Assembly: GCA_050248155.1 (NCBI GenBank) | Contig: JBFWSW010000002.1 | Location: 1-64,000, forward strand | Length of the DNA stretch: 64,000 nucleotides | Source: VFMC01 sp050248155 | GTDB taxonomy: Bacteria; Actinomycetota; Acidimicrobiia; Acidimicrobiales; Ilumatobacteraceae | Direction of reading: 5' to 3' | Shown here: piece by piece, positions 33,283 through 41,930 of the stretch | Numbering within the stretch: position 1 is the stretch's first letter | How the letters are laid out: each line of letters opens with the position of its first letter | The notes under the pieces: generated by a model | Told to the model about the DNA's origin: nothing | Databases searched by the model: none | Seen by the model: the letters and a program-made list of their open reading frames with translations, nothing else | Program-made: the position numbers and the translations under genes

Positions 33283-34598
33283 TCGGCTACTTCACGGAAC
33301 GGCCGTACCGTGGTCTCAGCGAACGTGAGATCCTCGAGCACGGCTCGTACTTCAGCCTGCCGAACGCACGGTTCGACCCCGAGCTCGCGCACCGCGACTA
33401 CAACTACTACTTCGACGAGAACCGCTACGCGGAGGAGCTCGGCTTCGACGCCGTCGCGTTGAACGAGCACCACGGCAACCCGTTCTGCATGGGCAGCACG
33501 ATGAACCTCGAAGCGGCCATCCTCGCTCGCATCACCGAGCGCGTCCGCCTGCTGCTCATCGGCAACCCGTTGCCTGCGCACCGCAACCCGCTGCGCATGG
33601 CCGAGGAGCTGGCCGAGATCGACGTGATCTCGAAGGGCCGCCTGATCGCCGGCTGGGTTCGCGGGTCGGGCCCCGAGCAGTTCTTCAACAACACGAACCC
33701 CGCCGTCAACCGCGAGGTGTTCGAGGAAGCACTCGCGTTCGTCGAGCAGGCGTGGACCCGCCCGGGACCGTGGCGTTACGAAGGTCGCCACTTCCACTAC
33801 CGGCACGTGAACCCCTGGGTGTTGCCGTACCAGAAGCCGACGCCGCCCACGATCATCCCCGGCGTCCTCAGCGTCGAGACGATCGAGTGGGCTGCCGAGC
33901 ACGCGTACCCGTACCTCGGTCTCGGCACCTCGCTCGGGCCGACTGCCGAGCTGTGGGACAGCTACGCCGACCGCGCCGAGGCGTGCGGCTACCAGGCCGG
34001 CCCCGAGAACTTCGCGTACCTGACCATGGCGTCGGTCGCTGACACCGAGGAAGAGGCGCACGAGGTCGCGCGCTACCACCTGTACGCCAACGGCAACGGT
34101 TCGTTCGCTCGGCCCGAGTACACCCTGCCGGCAGGCTTCAACTCGCCGGCCGCGATCAAGCGATTGGCGAAGATGCCCGGTTCGGGTTGGCTCGGCGTCA
34201 GCCGCGAGAAGCTGAACGGTTCCGATGCCGGTCGGGGCGAGTTCGACATGGCGAAGGCGCAGCGTCGCATCGACGACAGCTACGAGCGGCACGTCAACAA
34301 CATGCAGATCGTCGCCGGCACGCCCGATCAGGTCATCCCGAAGATCAAGCTGATGCTCAGCGTGCTGCGGCCCGGCCTGCTCGTGTTCATGAACGTGCAG
34401 GGCAACTGCTCCGACGAGCGGCGCCGGCGCAACATGGAGCTGATCGCGAACGAGGTGCTGCCCGAGGTTCGTGCGCATGCCGCCGGGTTGGAGTTGACGA
34501 GCATGTTGGATGTCAAGCCCGGGTCGCGACCGCTCGTCGACGGCCGCCGTCAGCCGGTGACCGACCTGTCGGCCCTCGACGCGTTCACGCCCGCCTGA
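33276..34598 (+). CDS. LLM-class (luciferase-like) flavin-dependent oxidoreductase
   Basis: A 440-residue bacterial-luciferase-like TIM barrel with the NEHHGNPF motif (about residue 65), ERVRLLLIGNPLPAHRNPLR, and IDVISKGRLIAGWVRGSG. These enzymes use FMNH2 or F420 to oxygenate or reduce hydrophobic substrates, including alkane and Baeyer-Villiger-type reactions. At 440 residues it is longer than the typical 330-380. ATG 33276 has AAGGA upstream and overlaps the hydrolase stop by seven bases. It has the EHH loop also seen in the two other cassette LLMs (37670, 44553). Confidence 0.85.
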   Translation: MLIGYFTERPYRGLSEREILEHGSYFSLPNARFDPELAHRDYNYYFDENRYAEELGFDAVALNEHHGNPFCMGSTMNLEAAILARITERVRLLLIGNPLPAHRNPLRMAEELAEIDVISKGRLIAGWVRGSGPEQFFNNTNPAVNREVFEEALAFVEQAWTRPGPWRYEGRHFHYRHVNPWVLPYQKPTPPTIIPGVLSVETIEWAAEHAYPYLGLGTSLGPTAELWDSYADRAEACGYQAGPENFAYLTMASVADTEEEAHEVARYHLYANGNGSFARPEYTLPAGFNSPAAIKRLAKMPGSGWLGVSREKLNGSDAGRGEFDMAKAQRRIDDSYERHVNNMQIVAGTPDQVIPKIKLMLSVLRPGLLVFMNVQGNCSDERRRRNMELIANEVLPEVRAHAAGLELTSMLDVKPGSRPLVDGRRQPVTDLSALDAFTPA

Positions 34599-35376
34599 CA
34601 GGGCCGTCGTCCGCCGGCGCCCAGCTCGGCCGACGGCGCTCGGTGAAGGCGGCGACGCCCTCGATCGCTTCGTCCGAACCCACCAGCAGGTCGTTGTAGT
34701 GCGCCGCGAGAGCAGAGGCGGCGTCGTCGGGTGCGGTGATCGACCGTGCGAGCACCTTGCACGCACCGAGCGCTCGGGGCGCCCCGAGCAGGAGGGTGGC
34801 GACGAGCTGATCCACCGCGTCGTCGAGCTGGTCGTGGTCGACCGCGACGTTGACGAGGCCCATCGCCACCGCGCGGTCGGCGTCGAAGCGCTCGCCCGTG
34901 AGCAGCGCCCAGCGGGCATCGCTCGCGCGCATCTTGGGCACGCAGTGCACCGCGGCGGTCGTCGGCGCGAGGCCGAGGCGCACTTCGCCGAACCCGAACG
35001 ACGCCTGCCGCGAGACCACCGACAGATCGCACGCGGCGACCAACGCGAGCGCGCCTCCGATGGCGTGGCCGCCCACCTTCGCGACGACCGCCTTGGGCAT
35101 GGTGACGACCGAGTCCAACAGTTCGACCAGCAGCGTGTCGACGTGCAGCCCGTCCTCGCGGGACAGGCCGAGGTCCCACCCGGACGAGAAGACCGAACCC
35201 TCGGCCTGCACGACCACCACGCGGATCGACGGATCGGTCGCAGCGCCCGCGAGGTGGTCGCGAAGCTGGGTCGTCAGGGTCGTCCCGAGGGCGTTGCGAT
35301 TGCTCGGCGAAGCGAGGGTGATGACCGCCACGCTGTCGACGGTGTCGAGCCGGCACAGCCCGCCCTGGTCGGTCAT
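34585..35376 (-). CDS. Enoyl-CoA hydratase/isomerase family protein
   Basis: The 263-residue crotonase-like protein has NRNALG, GSVFSSGWDL as oxyanion segment, VGGHAIGGALALVAACDLSV and ASFGFGEVRLGLAP with the first catalytic Glu kept. The second Glu position reads RWALLTG, that is Trp or Ala, so isomerase or hydrolase chemistry is at least as likely as hydration. It overlaps the EthD-domain gene upstream by four bases and both form a unit for which I see no class A or B site. Confidence 0.8.
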   Translation of the reverse strand: MTDQGGLCRLDTVDSVAVITLASPSNRNALGTTLTTQLRDHLAGAATDPSIRVVVVQAEGSVFSSGWDLGLSREDGLHVDTLLVELLDSVVTMPKAVVAKVGGHAIGGALALVAACDLSVVSRQASFGFGEVRLGLAPTTAAVHCVPKMRASDARWALLTGERFDADRAVAMGLVNVAVDHDQLDDAVDQLVATLLLGAPRALGACKVLARSITAPDDAASALAAHYNDLLVGSDEAIEGVAAFTERRRPSWAPADDGPVRRA

Positions 35377-36053
35377 CGTGTACCCGCGGAACCAGTGGTC
35401 CGCACCATCGCTCCGACCGAGCGACCGTGGTCGAGGAAGCGCAGCTCGTCCTCGTAGATCCGGTTCATGTCGAGGCTCGACTCACGGGCGGTCAACATCG
35501 CGGCGAAGTCGTCGCGGTTCCTGAAGAAGCACGTCGCCACGCCGTCGAGGGCGCTGTCGTCGAGTCCGAGCGCGGCGTTCAGCCGAGCGGACGCGTCGAC
35601 GTCGGCGTGCAGCTGCTCGTATCCCTCGGTGGGGACGAGCTCTTTGGCCAGCGGACCGTGCTGCCCCAGCCAGTGCGTCCGATACTGCTCGTTGGTGATG
35701 CCCTCGATGCGATGGATGGCGTAGACGAGCGCGACCTCGGTGCGCCCGTCGATGATCCGGTGCGTCGAGCCGACGACCGCCGTCGACCCGGCGCGGTCGA
35801 CGGCATCGCCGAGGTGAGCGAGCACCTCGGTGGCCGCGGTGACCGCGTCGGCGATCGGCGCACCGGGAGCGTCGATCGAGACGACCGCCGAGTACGGCCA
35901 GCGCGATCCGTAGGCGGTGGCCGCGAGTGGGTCGTCACTGGCGCGGTGGGCCGTCAGCCACTCCGCACCCGGCGGGGCGACGATCGACGCGCTCGCGCCG
36001 GCGAGCCGTGACTCGTCGATCGAGCCGGCGAGCAACAGCAGGGCGGTGCTCAT
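35373..36053 (-). CDS. EthD domain-containing protein
   Basis: The 226-residue product contains a ferredoxin-like dimeric alpha/beta barrel with the EthD phrases EGITNEQYRTHWLGQHGPLA and ALDGVATCFFRNRDDFAAML in the second half; the first half (about 1-100) looks like a degenerate copy. EthD proteins are needed in ETBE degradation but their chemistry is unknown; relatives act on aromatic polyketides or stabilise enzymes. It is divergent from the NTF2-like gene over only 26 bases. Confidence 0.75.
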   Translation of the reverse strand: MSTALLLLAGSIDESRLAGASASIVAPPGAEWLTAHRASDDPLAATAYGSRWPYSAVVSIDAPGAPIADAVTAATEVLAHLGDAVDRAGSTAVVGSTHRIIDGRTEVALVYAIHRIEGITNEQYRTHWLGQHGPLAKELVPTEGYEQLHADVDASARLNAALGLDDSALDGVATCFFRNRDDFAAMLTARESSLDMNRIYEDELRFLDHGRSVGAMVRTTGSAGTR

Positions 36054-36079
36054 GGGATGGGCCTCCTTACAATCGAGCC

Positions 36080-36529
36080 ATGACCGCAGCGCACTGGGCC
36101 ATCACGAACCTCTTGTTCCGCTACGCAGAGCTCCTCGACTCCGCCGACTTCGACGCCGTCGCAGACCTGTTCGCCGACGCGACGCTGACGGCCGAGGGAT
36201 CGCCGATGCACCTCGAGGGCCGCGACGCCGTACGGGCCCATTTCACCAACAGCGTGCGCGTGCACCCCGACGGCCTGCGCACCAAGCACGTCACCACCAA
36301 CCCGATCGTCGAGGTCGATGAAGCGGTCGGGACGGCGACGTGCCGTTCGTACTGCGTGGTGCTGCAGGCGTCGCCGCCGGCCCTCTCGCTGCAACCCATC
36401 TGGGCCGGCAGGTATCACGACTCGTTCGCGGAGACGGACGGCGTGTGGTCGTTCCGGACGCGTCACTTCATCACCGACCTGGTGGGCGACATGTCCGAGC
36501 ACCTGAACGTCGACCTCGGCAGCCTCTAG
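36080..36529 (+). CDS. NTF2-like / SnoaL-like protein
   Basis: A 149-residue cone-shaped NTF2-fold protein: ITNLLFRYAELLDSADFDAV, ADLFADATLTAEGS, HLEGRDAVRAHF, TKHVTTNPIVEVD and FRTRHFITDLVGD. The family includes delta-5-3-ketosteroid isomerase, polyketide cyclases, limonene-epoxide hydrolase-like and ring-hydroxylating subunits, so a role in isomerising or holding a ring intermediate is plausible. The start is ATG 36080. It converges with the LLM gene, overlapping by four bases. Confidence 0.8.
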   Translation: MTAAHWAITNLLFRYAELLDSADFDAVADLFADATLTAEGSPMHLEGRDAVRAHFTNSVRVHPDGLRTKHVTTNPIVEVDEAVGTATCRSYCVVLQASPPALSLQPIWAGRYHDSFAETDGVWSFRTRHFITDLVGDMSEHLNVDLGSL

Positions 36530-37425
36530 GCCATCGGCTCGATCACCGAGGCCGCGAACTGCTCCATCGCGGCGCGCTTCGCGCCGAAGGAGTCGAACGC
36601 CTCGCCGGTGCTGACCGCTTCCTGGCCGGCTGCCTGCCCGGCGAGCCATGGTGCGACGACCAGGACGGACAGCCCGGCCTCGTCGAGGCGCCGGCACGTG
36701 TCGAGGTCGGGTGTCGGGAACATAGCCGCGACGGTGCGGAAGGGCAGGTGCTCGCGGCCGTGGTGCCGGCGCAGCTCGTGGAGGCGCTCGAGCGACGCCA
36801 TGATGGTGGATTCGTCGTAGGTCCCGCCCATCCATCCGTCTCCGAGGCGCGCAGCTCGATCGAGCGCCACTCGTGAGTGCCCGCCGATGTAGATCGGCAC
36901 CGGCGCCGCGGGGACGGGGCTCATCTCCAGGCGGTCGAAGTCGAAGTGCTCGCCGTGGTGCTCGACCATCCCGCCGCTCCACAACGTGCGCAGCACCGCG
37001 ACCATCTCGTCGTAGCGGCGACCGCGGGTGCCGAAGTCGACACCCATCTGGTCGAACTCCTCCCGCATCCAACCGGCGCCGCACCCGAGCACGAAGCGGC
37101 CAGGCGCGATCGCGCCGAGTGTGGCGACCGACTTCGCGACGGCGAACGGGTTGCGCATCGGCAGCACGTACACCTGCGTCGCGAACGTCAGCCGGGTGGT
37201 GACCGCCGCCAGCGCGGCAGCGGCGACGAACGGATCGGGCCACGGCACCTCGGACGTCCAGTGAGGGCGCCCGTCGGGTGAGTCGGGATATGCGGACCGC
37301 AGCTCGTCCGGGAAGAACACGTGGTCCGAGAAGGTCATCCCGTCGAAGCCGGTGGCCTCGAGAGACCTTGCGATGTCGAGCAGTTGGTCGAGCTCGGCGA
37401 ACGCCGCCGAATGCCAGAACTCCAT
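36526..37425 (-). CDS. LLM-class F420-dependent oxidoreductase (TIGR03619-like)
   Basis: This 299-residue enzyme has FDGMTFSDHVFFP, TRLTFATQVYVLPMRNPFAVA and PGRFVLGCGAGWMREEFDQM, the arrangement of probable F420-dependent LLM proteins of about 300 residues. It lacks the EHH loop of the three cassette LLMs and belongs to a different subgroup together with the protein at 42802. It is divergent from the 37670 LLM gene with two class A operators in the gap, one near each start. The likely reaction is hydride transfer to or from a ketone or alcohol. Confidence 0.85.
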   Translation of the reverse strand: MEFWHSAAFAELDQLLDIARSLEATGFDGMTFSDHVFFPDELRSAYPDSPDGRPHWTSEVPWPDPFVAAAALAAVTTRLTFATQVYVLPMRNPFAVAKSVATLGAIAPGRFVLGCGAGWMREEFDQMGVDFGTRGRRYDEMVAVLRTLWSGGMVEHHGEHFDFDRLEMSPVPAAPVPIYIGGHSRVALDRAARLGDGWMGGTYDESTIMASLERLHELRRHHGREHLPFRTVAAMFPTPDLDTCRRLDEAGLSVLVVAPWLAGQAAGQEAVSTGEAFDSFGAKRAAMEQFAASVIEPMA

Positions 37426-37453
37426 CGCGGCGAGCGTATCGCACCGACGCCAC

Positions 37454-37467
37454 CAAACAAGCGGTTG
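37454..37467. promoter_or_regulatory. Class A operator CAAACA-AG-CGGTTG
   Basis: 28 bases before the minus-strand LLM start at 37425; shares a divergent gap with the site at 37587. Confidence 0.75.
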
Positions 37468-37586
37468 GCGAATCGCCGCGTTGACCGGTCACGGGCTGCG
37501 GACGTACGCTCCGCGAACGGATCGTCCCGATCCCCAGTCGCCATGCGCCACGTGTTGACCGCGTGGTGGGGCATGACGTAGATTAC

Positions 37587-37600
37587 AAAACAGTTGTTTG
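37587..37600. promoter_or_regulatory. Class A operator AAAACA-GT-TGTTTG
   Basis: 69 bases before the ATG at 37670 and followed by TTTGAAG, as at other sites; heads the large 37670-44440 operon. Confidence 0.75.
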
Positions 37601-37669
37601 TTTGAAGTCGGCCGGGGAGTCGACGGAAGCACGGCGACCGGGAACCCGGTCGGGATCATGGAGGGGTTC

Positions 37670-38926
37670 ATGAAGGTTTGCGACTTCCAGTTGTTCACGG
37701 ATCGGAGCATGCCCACTGACTTCCTGCAGCGGTATCCGAGCGCGTGGGTCACGCCGAACAGCCACGAGTGGTCCGACCCCGTGAAGCGGCGCCGTGAGTA
37801 CGAGCACACGCTCGAGGAGCTGACGCTCGCGTCCGAGCTCGGTTTCGACGGCGTGTGCATCAACGAGCACCACAACTCGCTGTTCTCCACCAACCCGGCA
37901 CCGAACATCTTCGCGACTGCCCTGTCGCAGCGCACCACCGACACGGCGCTCTGCGTGATGGGCAACCAGGTCGCCGGTCGAGGTGAGCCGCTCCGGGTCG
38001 CCGAAGAGATCGCGATGCTCGACATCCTGAGCGAAGGGCGAGTGGTCTCGGCCTTCCCCGTCGGCATCTCGATGGACCTGAACTTCACGAACGGCATCGC
38101 TCCCTCGAGGACGCGGCCGCGCTACGCCGAGGCGATCGATCTCATCATGAAGGCGTGGAAGCAGGACGGGCCCTTCGAGTACAACGGCCGCTTCAACAAG
38201 CTGCGGTACGTGTCGCCCGAGCCCCTGCCGTACCAGCGCCCGCATCCTCCCGTCTGGCTGCTCGGTGGCGAATCGGTCGACAGCTGGGAGCGCGCGATCA
38301 CCAACGACTGGCCGTTCGTGTTCTTCACGTTCAACGGCGCGCAGTTCGCCCGGCCCTCGATCGAGATGTACTGGGAGTCGGTGGACGAGATGGGTGCCGA
38401 CCGGAACCCGTTCCGCCTGGGCTACCTGGCGCTCATCTGCGTCGGCGAGAGCGACGCGGCGGTCGAGCGCGACTTCGCCGAGCACGTCGTGAACTTCTAC
38501 CAACTCGTGCAGGGCACTCCGCTGCACTACTTCGACCCGCCCGGCTACAAGACCGACCGGGCGATGCGCAAGAGCGGCGCGAGCGAGCGACTGATGAAGT
38601 CGATCATGGAGTACCAGGCCACGCCCGACGACAAGAAGTGGTCGAAGATCCTGAACGACGGCTGGGTGCTCGCCGGCACGGCCGAGTCCGTCGTCGATCA
38701 GCTCATCGAGCAGGCCAAGGAGATGCAGTTCGGTCGGCTCACCCCGATCTTCCAGTTCGCATCGCTCCCCACCGAGACCGCGCGCAAGAGCCTGGCGCTG
38801 TTCTCCGAGCAGCTCCCGCGGTTGCAGGCGATGTTCGAGGACCAGTGGGACGACAAGTGGTGGCCGTCGGGTGCCAAGAAGAAGGACCCGGTGTCCATCG
38901 AGCGCGCCCGCCGCAACGCGAAGTGA
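37670..38926 (+). CDS. LLM-class flavin-dependent oxidoreductase of the second cassette
   Basis: The 418-residue protein starts MKVCDFQLFTDRSMPTDFLQ and shows LGFDGVCINEHHNSLFSTNP and LDILSEGRVVSAFPVGISMD. It is closely related to the LLM at 44553, with the same MKVC start, YPYQRPHPPVWLLGGES-like region and WWPxGA tail, so the two are paralogues. GAGGGG precedes ATG 37670; the upstream in-frame ORF includes the operator and is not coding. It is the first gene of a seven-gene run in one direction up to 44440. Confidence 0.85.
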   Translation: MKVCDFQLFTDRSMPTDFLQRYPSAWVTPNSHEWSDPVKRRREYEHTLEELTLASELGFDGVCINEHHNSLFSTNPAPNIFATALSQRTTDTALCVMGNQVAGRGEPLRVAEEIAMLDILSEGRVVSAFPVGISMDLNFTNGIAPSRTRPRYAEAIDLIMKAWKQDGPFEYNGRFNKLRYVSPEPLPYQRPHPPVWLLGGESVDSWERAITNDWPFVFFTFNGAQFARPSIEMYWESVDEMGADRNPFRLGYLALICVGESDAAVERDFAEHVVNFYQLVQGTPLHYFDPPGYKTDRAMRKSGASERLMKSIMEYQATPDDKKWSKILNDGWVLAGTAESVVDQLIEQAKEMQFGRLTPIFQFASLPTETARKSLALFSEQLPRLQAMFEDQWDDKWWPSGAKKKDPVSIERARRNAK

Positions 38927-38948
38927 CGAGAACAGGACACCGACGAAG

Positions 38949-39722
38949 ATGACCGTGACCGAATCTCCCGTCGAGAGCCGGACCGTGCTCTCGGAGCCGT
39001 TCGAGACCAACGTGCTGGTGCGCGGCGAGGGGCCTCCCTTGCTGTACCTCCACTCGCAGTACGGACTGAGGTGGACGCCCTATCTGGAAGCCCTGTCACA
39101 GTCCTACACCGTCCATGCGCCGCAGGTCGCCGGCGAGGAAGCGACGCTCGAACACCTCGACGACATGCTCGACCTCCTGACGTACCTGAACGACGTCCTG
39201 GACGCACTGGGACTCGAGCGCACACCCGTGGTCGGGCATTCGCTCGGCGCCGCACTCGCGGCGGAGCTGGCGGCGATCAACCCGGGCCGCGTGGAGCGAC
39301 TGGTGCTGCTGTCGCCCCTCGGGATCCACAGCGAGACCGATCCGGTCGCCGACCTCGTGGGCGAGCTGCCCACCACCAGGGCCGAGCGGCTGTTCACCGA
39401 CCCCCAGGGAGACGGTGCCGCGGAGTGGCTCGCCGGGCTCATGAGCGCCGACCGGGTGTACTTCCGCGCGATGCGTGCGTACTCCCACTGGTATTGGCCG
39501 TTCCCCGAGGCAGGCTTGCGCAAGCGGGCGCACCGGATCTCGGCGCCCACGCTCGTCGTGCACGGCGACGCCGACGGCCTCACCAGCGCCCGCTACGCCG
39601 AGACGCTGGCCGGCATGATCACGGGCTCGAAGGTGCAGTCGGTCGCGGGCGCCGCCCACATGTTGTTCGAGCAGCCCGACGCCGTCGCCCAGTTGACGCT
39701 CGATCACATCAAGCAGTCCTGA
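38949..39722 (+). CDS. Alpha/beta hydrolase of the second LLM cassette
   Basis: A 257-residue serine hydrolase: LYLHSQYGLRW near the oxyanion hole, VVGHSLGAALAAELAAINP with the nucleophile Ser, TLVVHGDADGLTS with the acid Asp and SVAGAAHMLFEQP with His. The first strand has HSQ where HG is usual. It lies 22 bases after the LLM gene. Similarity in the LGLERTPVVG and AAELAAI region to the protein at 45812 shows both belong to one duplicated module. Likely acts on the direct product of the flavin enzyme. Confidence 0.85.
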   Translation: MTVTESPVESRTVLSEPFETNVLVRGEGPPLLYLHSQYGLRWTPYLEALSQSYTVHAPQVAGEEATLEHLDDMLDLLTYLNDVLDALGLERTPVVGHSLGAALAAELAAINPGRVERLVLLSPLGIHSETDPVADLVGELPTTRAERLFTDPQGDGAAEWLAGLMSADRVYFRAMRAYSHWYWPFPEAGLRKRAHRISAPTLVVHGDADGLTSARYAETLAGMITGSKVQSVAGAAHMLFEQPDAVAQLTLDHIKQS

Positions 39723-39749
39723 GCGTCCCGGAGAGCGGCAGGCGCTGAC

Positions 39750-40946
39750 GTGACCTCGCACGGCATCCGCGATCGTGTCGCGATCGTCGGGATGGGCTGC
39801 ACCCCGTTCGGCGAGCACTGGTCGCACAGCGCCGACGACCTCCTCATCGAGGCGTCGCGAGACGCGCTCGGCGAGGCCGGCCTGCAGACCGACGACGTCG
39901 ACGCGTTCTGGCTCGGCACCTTGAGCTCCGGCGCCAGCGGCCTCGCGCTCAGCGGGCCGCTGAAGGTGCAGTACAAGCCGGTCACCCGTGTCGAGAACTT
40001 CTGCGCGACCGGGTCGGAGTCGTTGCGCGCGGCGTGCTACGCCGTCGCGTCCGGCGCCTACGACGTGGCGCTCGCGACCGGTGTCGAGAAGCTGAAGGAC
40101 GCCGGATGGAGCGGGCTCCCGGCGGGCGACGGCGCCGGTGACGGCACCGACGAGCCCTTGACCGCCCCGGCGATGTTCAGCCTCCTCGCTCCGGCCTATG
40201 CCCGTGAGCACGGCCTCACCGACGAGCAGATGCGCGAGGTCCTCACCCGCATCGCGTGGAAGAACCACCAGAACGGGGCGCTCAACCCACGTGCGCAGTT
40301 CCGCTCGCCGGTCAGCACGGCGACCATCGAGGCGGCACCTCGCGTGGCAGGCATGTTGGGCGTCTTCGACTGCTCGGGGGTCTCCGACGGCGCGGCGGCA
40401 GCCGTCGTGGTGCCGGCTGAGCAAGCACACCGCTACACCGACCGGCCGCTGTACGTGAAGGGCCTCTCGATGGTCGCCGGACCTGCCTCGGGTTCGCTCG
40501 ACCCGTCGTACGGGTTCACCACCTTTCCCGAGGTGCGCGCTGCTGCCGCCGATGCCTACCGGCAGGCCGGTGTCACCTCTCCCCGCGATCAGCTGGCCCT
40601 CGCCGAGGTGCACGACTGCTTCACACCGACCGAGCTCGTCCTGATGGAGGACCTCGGCTTCGCCGAGCGTGGGCTCGCGTGGAAAGAGGTGCTCGCCGGC
40701 ACCTTCGACCGCACCGGCGCGTTGCCGGTCAACCCCGACGGCGGACTGAAGGCGTTCGGCCACCCGATCGGTGCCTCGGGTCTGCGAATGCTGTTCGAGT
40801 GCTGGCTGCAGCTCAGAGGTGAGGCTGGTGAGCGGCAGGTGGCCACGGTCGCCGAGGGGCGCACCCTTGCACTGAGCCACAACCTCGGCGGGCCGCCCGG
40901 TGCGTGTGTGTCGTTCGTCGGGGTCTACGGAACCGAACCTGCCTGA
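39750..40946 (+). CDS. SCP2-type thiolase / acetyl-CoA acetyltransferase-like protein
   Basis: The 398-residue protein belongs to the thiolase/nonspecific-lipid-transfer group: VAIVGMGCTPFGEHW, the nucleophile VENFCATGSESLRAA (Cys85), EVHDCFTPTELVLMEDLG, and GGLKAFGHPIGASGLRM with the catalytic His. The last family motif reads SHNLGGPPGACVSF rather than CxG, as in SCP2-thiolases. It would cleave a 3-ketoacyl-CoA, a closing step of beta-oxidation; condensation is the reverse possibility. It starts with GTG 27 bases after the hydrolase stop and precedes a hydroxyacyl-CoA dehydrogenase-like SDR. Confidence 0.85.
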   Translation: MTSHGIRDRVAIVGMGCTPFGEHWSHSADDLLIEASRDALGEAGLQTDDVDAFWLGTLSSGASGLALSGPLKVQYKPVTRVENFCATGSESLRAACYAVASGAYDVALATGVEKLKDAGWSGLPAGDGAGDGTDEPLTAPAMFSLLAPAYAREHGLTDEQMREVLTRIAWKNHQNGALNPRAQFRSPVSTATIEAAPRVAGMLGVFDCSGVSDGAAAAVVVPAEQAHRYTDRPLYVKGLSMVAGPASGSLDPSYGFTTFPEVRAAAADAYRQAGVTSPRDQLALAEVHDCFTPTELVLMEDLGFAERGLAWKEVLAGTFDRTGALPVNPDGGLKAFGHPIGASGLRMLFECWLQLRGEAGERQVATVAEGRTLALSHNLGGPPGACVSFVGVYGTEPA

Positions 40947-41002
40947 GCGCGCGGATCGCGCCGGGTCGACATCGAAGCCGAATCGATAGCAAAGGAGAGA
41001 GC

Positions 41003-41929
41003 GTGGGAGACCTCGACGGCAAGGTGGCCATCGTCACCGGAGCTGCGCGTGGCATCGGCCGATCGGAGGCGATGGTGCTCGCTGCGCGCGGGGCGACCGT
41101 CGTGGTGAACGATCTCGGTGGGGCCTGGGACGGCACCGGCCGCGACGATCGCCCCGCTCAGCAGGTGGCCGACGAGATCGTGGCGGCGGGCGGCTCGGCG
41201 TCGGCCAACTACGACGACGTCAGCGACTGGGAAGGCGGCCAGCGGCTCGTGAACCAGGCGATCGAGCAGCACGGCCGGCTCGACATCGTGGTCTGCAATG
41301 CAGGCATCCTGCGCGACCGGATGACCGTGAACATGACCCTCGACGAATGGCATTCCGTCCTGAAGGTGCACCTCGACGGTCACTTCGTGCCGATCCGGTT
41401 CGCGGCCGCGTACTGGCGCGAAGCGGCCAAGGCCGGCGAGATGATCGATGCCCGGCTCGTCCTCACCTCGTCGGAATCGGGCACCTTCGGCAACCCCGGC
41501 CAGCTCAACTACGCGGCGGCCAAGGCGGGCATCGCGTCGATGGGCCTCGTGCTGTCTCGAGAGCTGGGCCGGTACGGCGTCACGGTCAACACCGTGTGCC
41601 CGAGGGCGCGCACGCGACTCAACGAGTCGACCTTCGGCGAGTTCAAGATCGACGAGTCCGGACCGGACGTCTGGCACCCCGACAACGTCGGGGCCCTGGT
41701 GGGCTACCTCTGCTCGCCCGCCGCGAAGGGTGTCACCGGGCAGACGTTCGCCGTCGGCGCCGGCAACATCGACCTGCTCGGTGGCTGGCACGTCATCGGC
41801 CACGTCGAGCGCTTCGACGAGATGTGGAACCCCGACTCGATCGGCTCGGCGATCGGCGAGCTGTTCGGCGAGAACCCCACGGCGCTGCCGGCCTTCGACT
41901 TCGAGGTCCCCGTCGAGAAGCAGCGCTGA
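41003..41929 (+). CDS. SDR resembling the (3R)-hydroxyacyl-CoA dehydrogenase domain of MFE-2
   Basis: The 308-residue SDR has VAIVTGAARGIGRSEAMVL, the diagnostic VVVNDLGGAWDGTGRDD and ADEIVAAGGSASANYDDV phrases of the multifunctional enzyme 2 branch, catalytic Ser in LTSSESGT, and NYAAAKAGIAS with the Tyr/Lys pair. In this branch the enzymes oxidise 3-hydroxyacyl-CoA, including steroid side chains. Placed next to the SCP2-type thiolase, it completes the last two beta-oxidation steps. AAAGGAGAG precedes GTG 41003. Confidence 0.85.
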   Translation: MGDLDGKVAIVTGAARGIGRSEAMVLAARGATVVVNDLGGAWDGTGRDDRPAQQVADEIVAAGGSASANYDDVSDWEGGQRLVNQAIEQHGRLDIVVCNAGILRDRMTVNMTLDEWHSVLKVHLDGHFVPIRFAAAYWREAAKAGEMIDARLVLTSSESGTFGNPGQLNYAAAKAGIASMGLVLSRELGRYGVTVNTVCPRARTRLNESTFGEFKIDESGPDVWHPDNVGALVGYLCSPAAKGVTGQTFAVGAGNIDLLGGWHVIGHVERFDEMWNPDSIGSAIGELFGENPTALPAFDFEVPVEKQR

Positions 41930-41930
41930 C

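Noticed and set aside
40949..40961. GCGCG-GAT-CGCGC hairpin between the thiolase and SDR genes
   Set aside because: The three-base loop and short stem are common in DNA of this composition, and the genes are co-directional and close, so it is not counted as a terminator.
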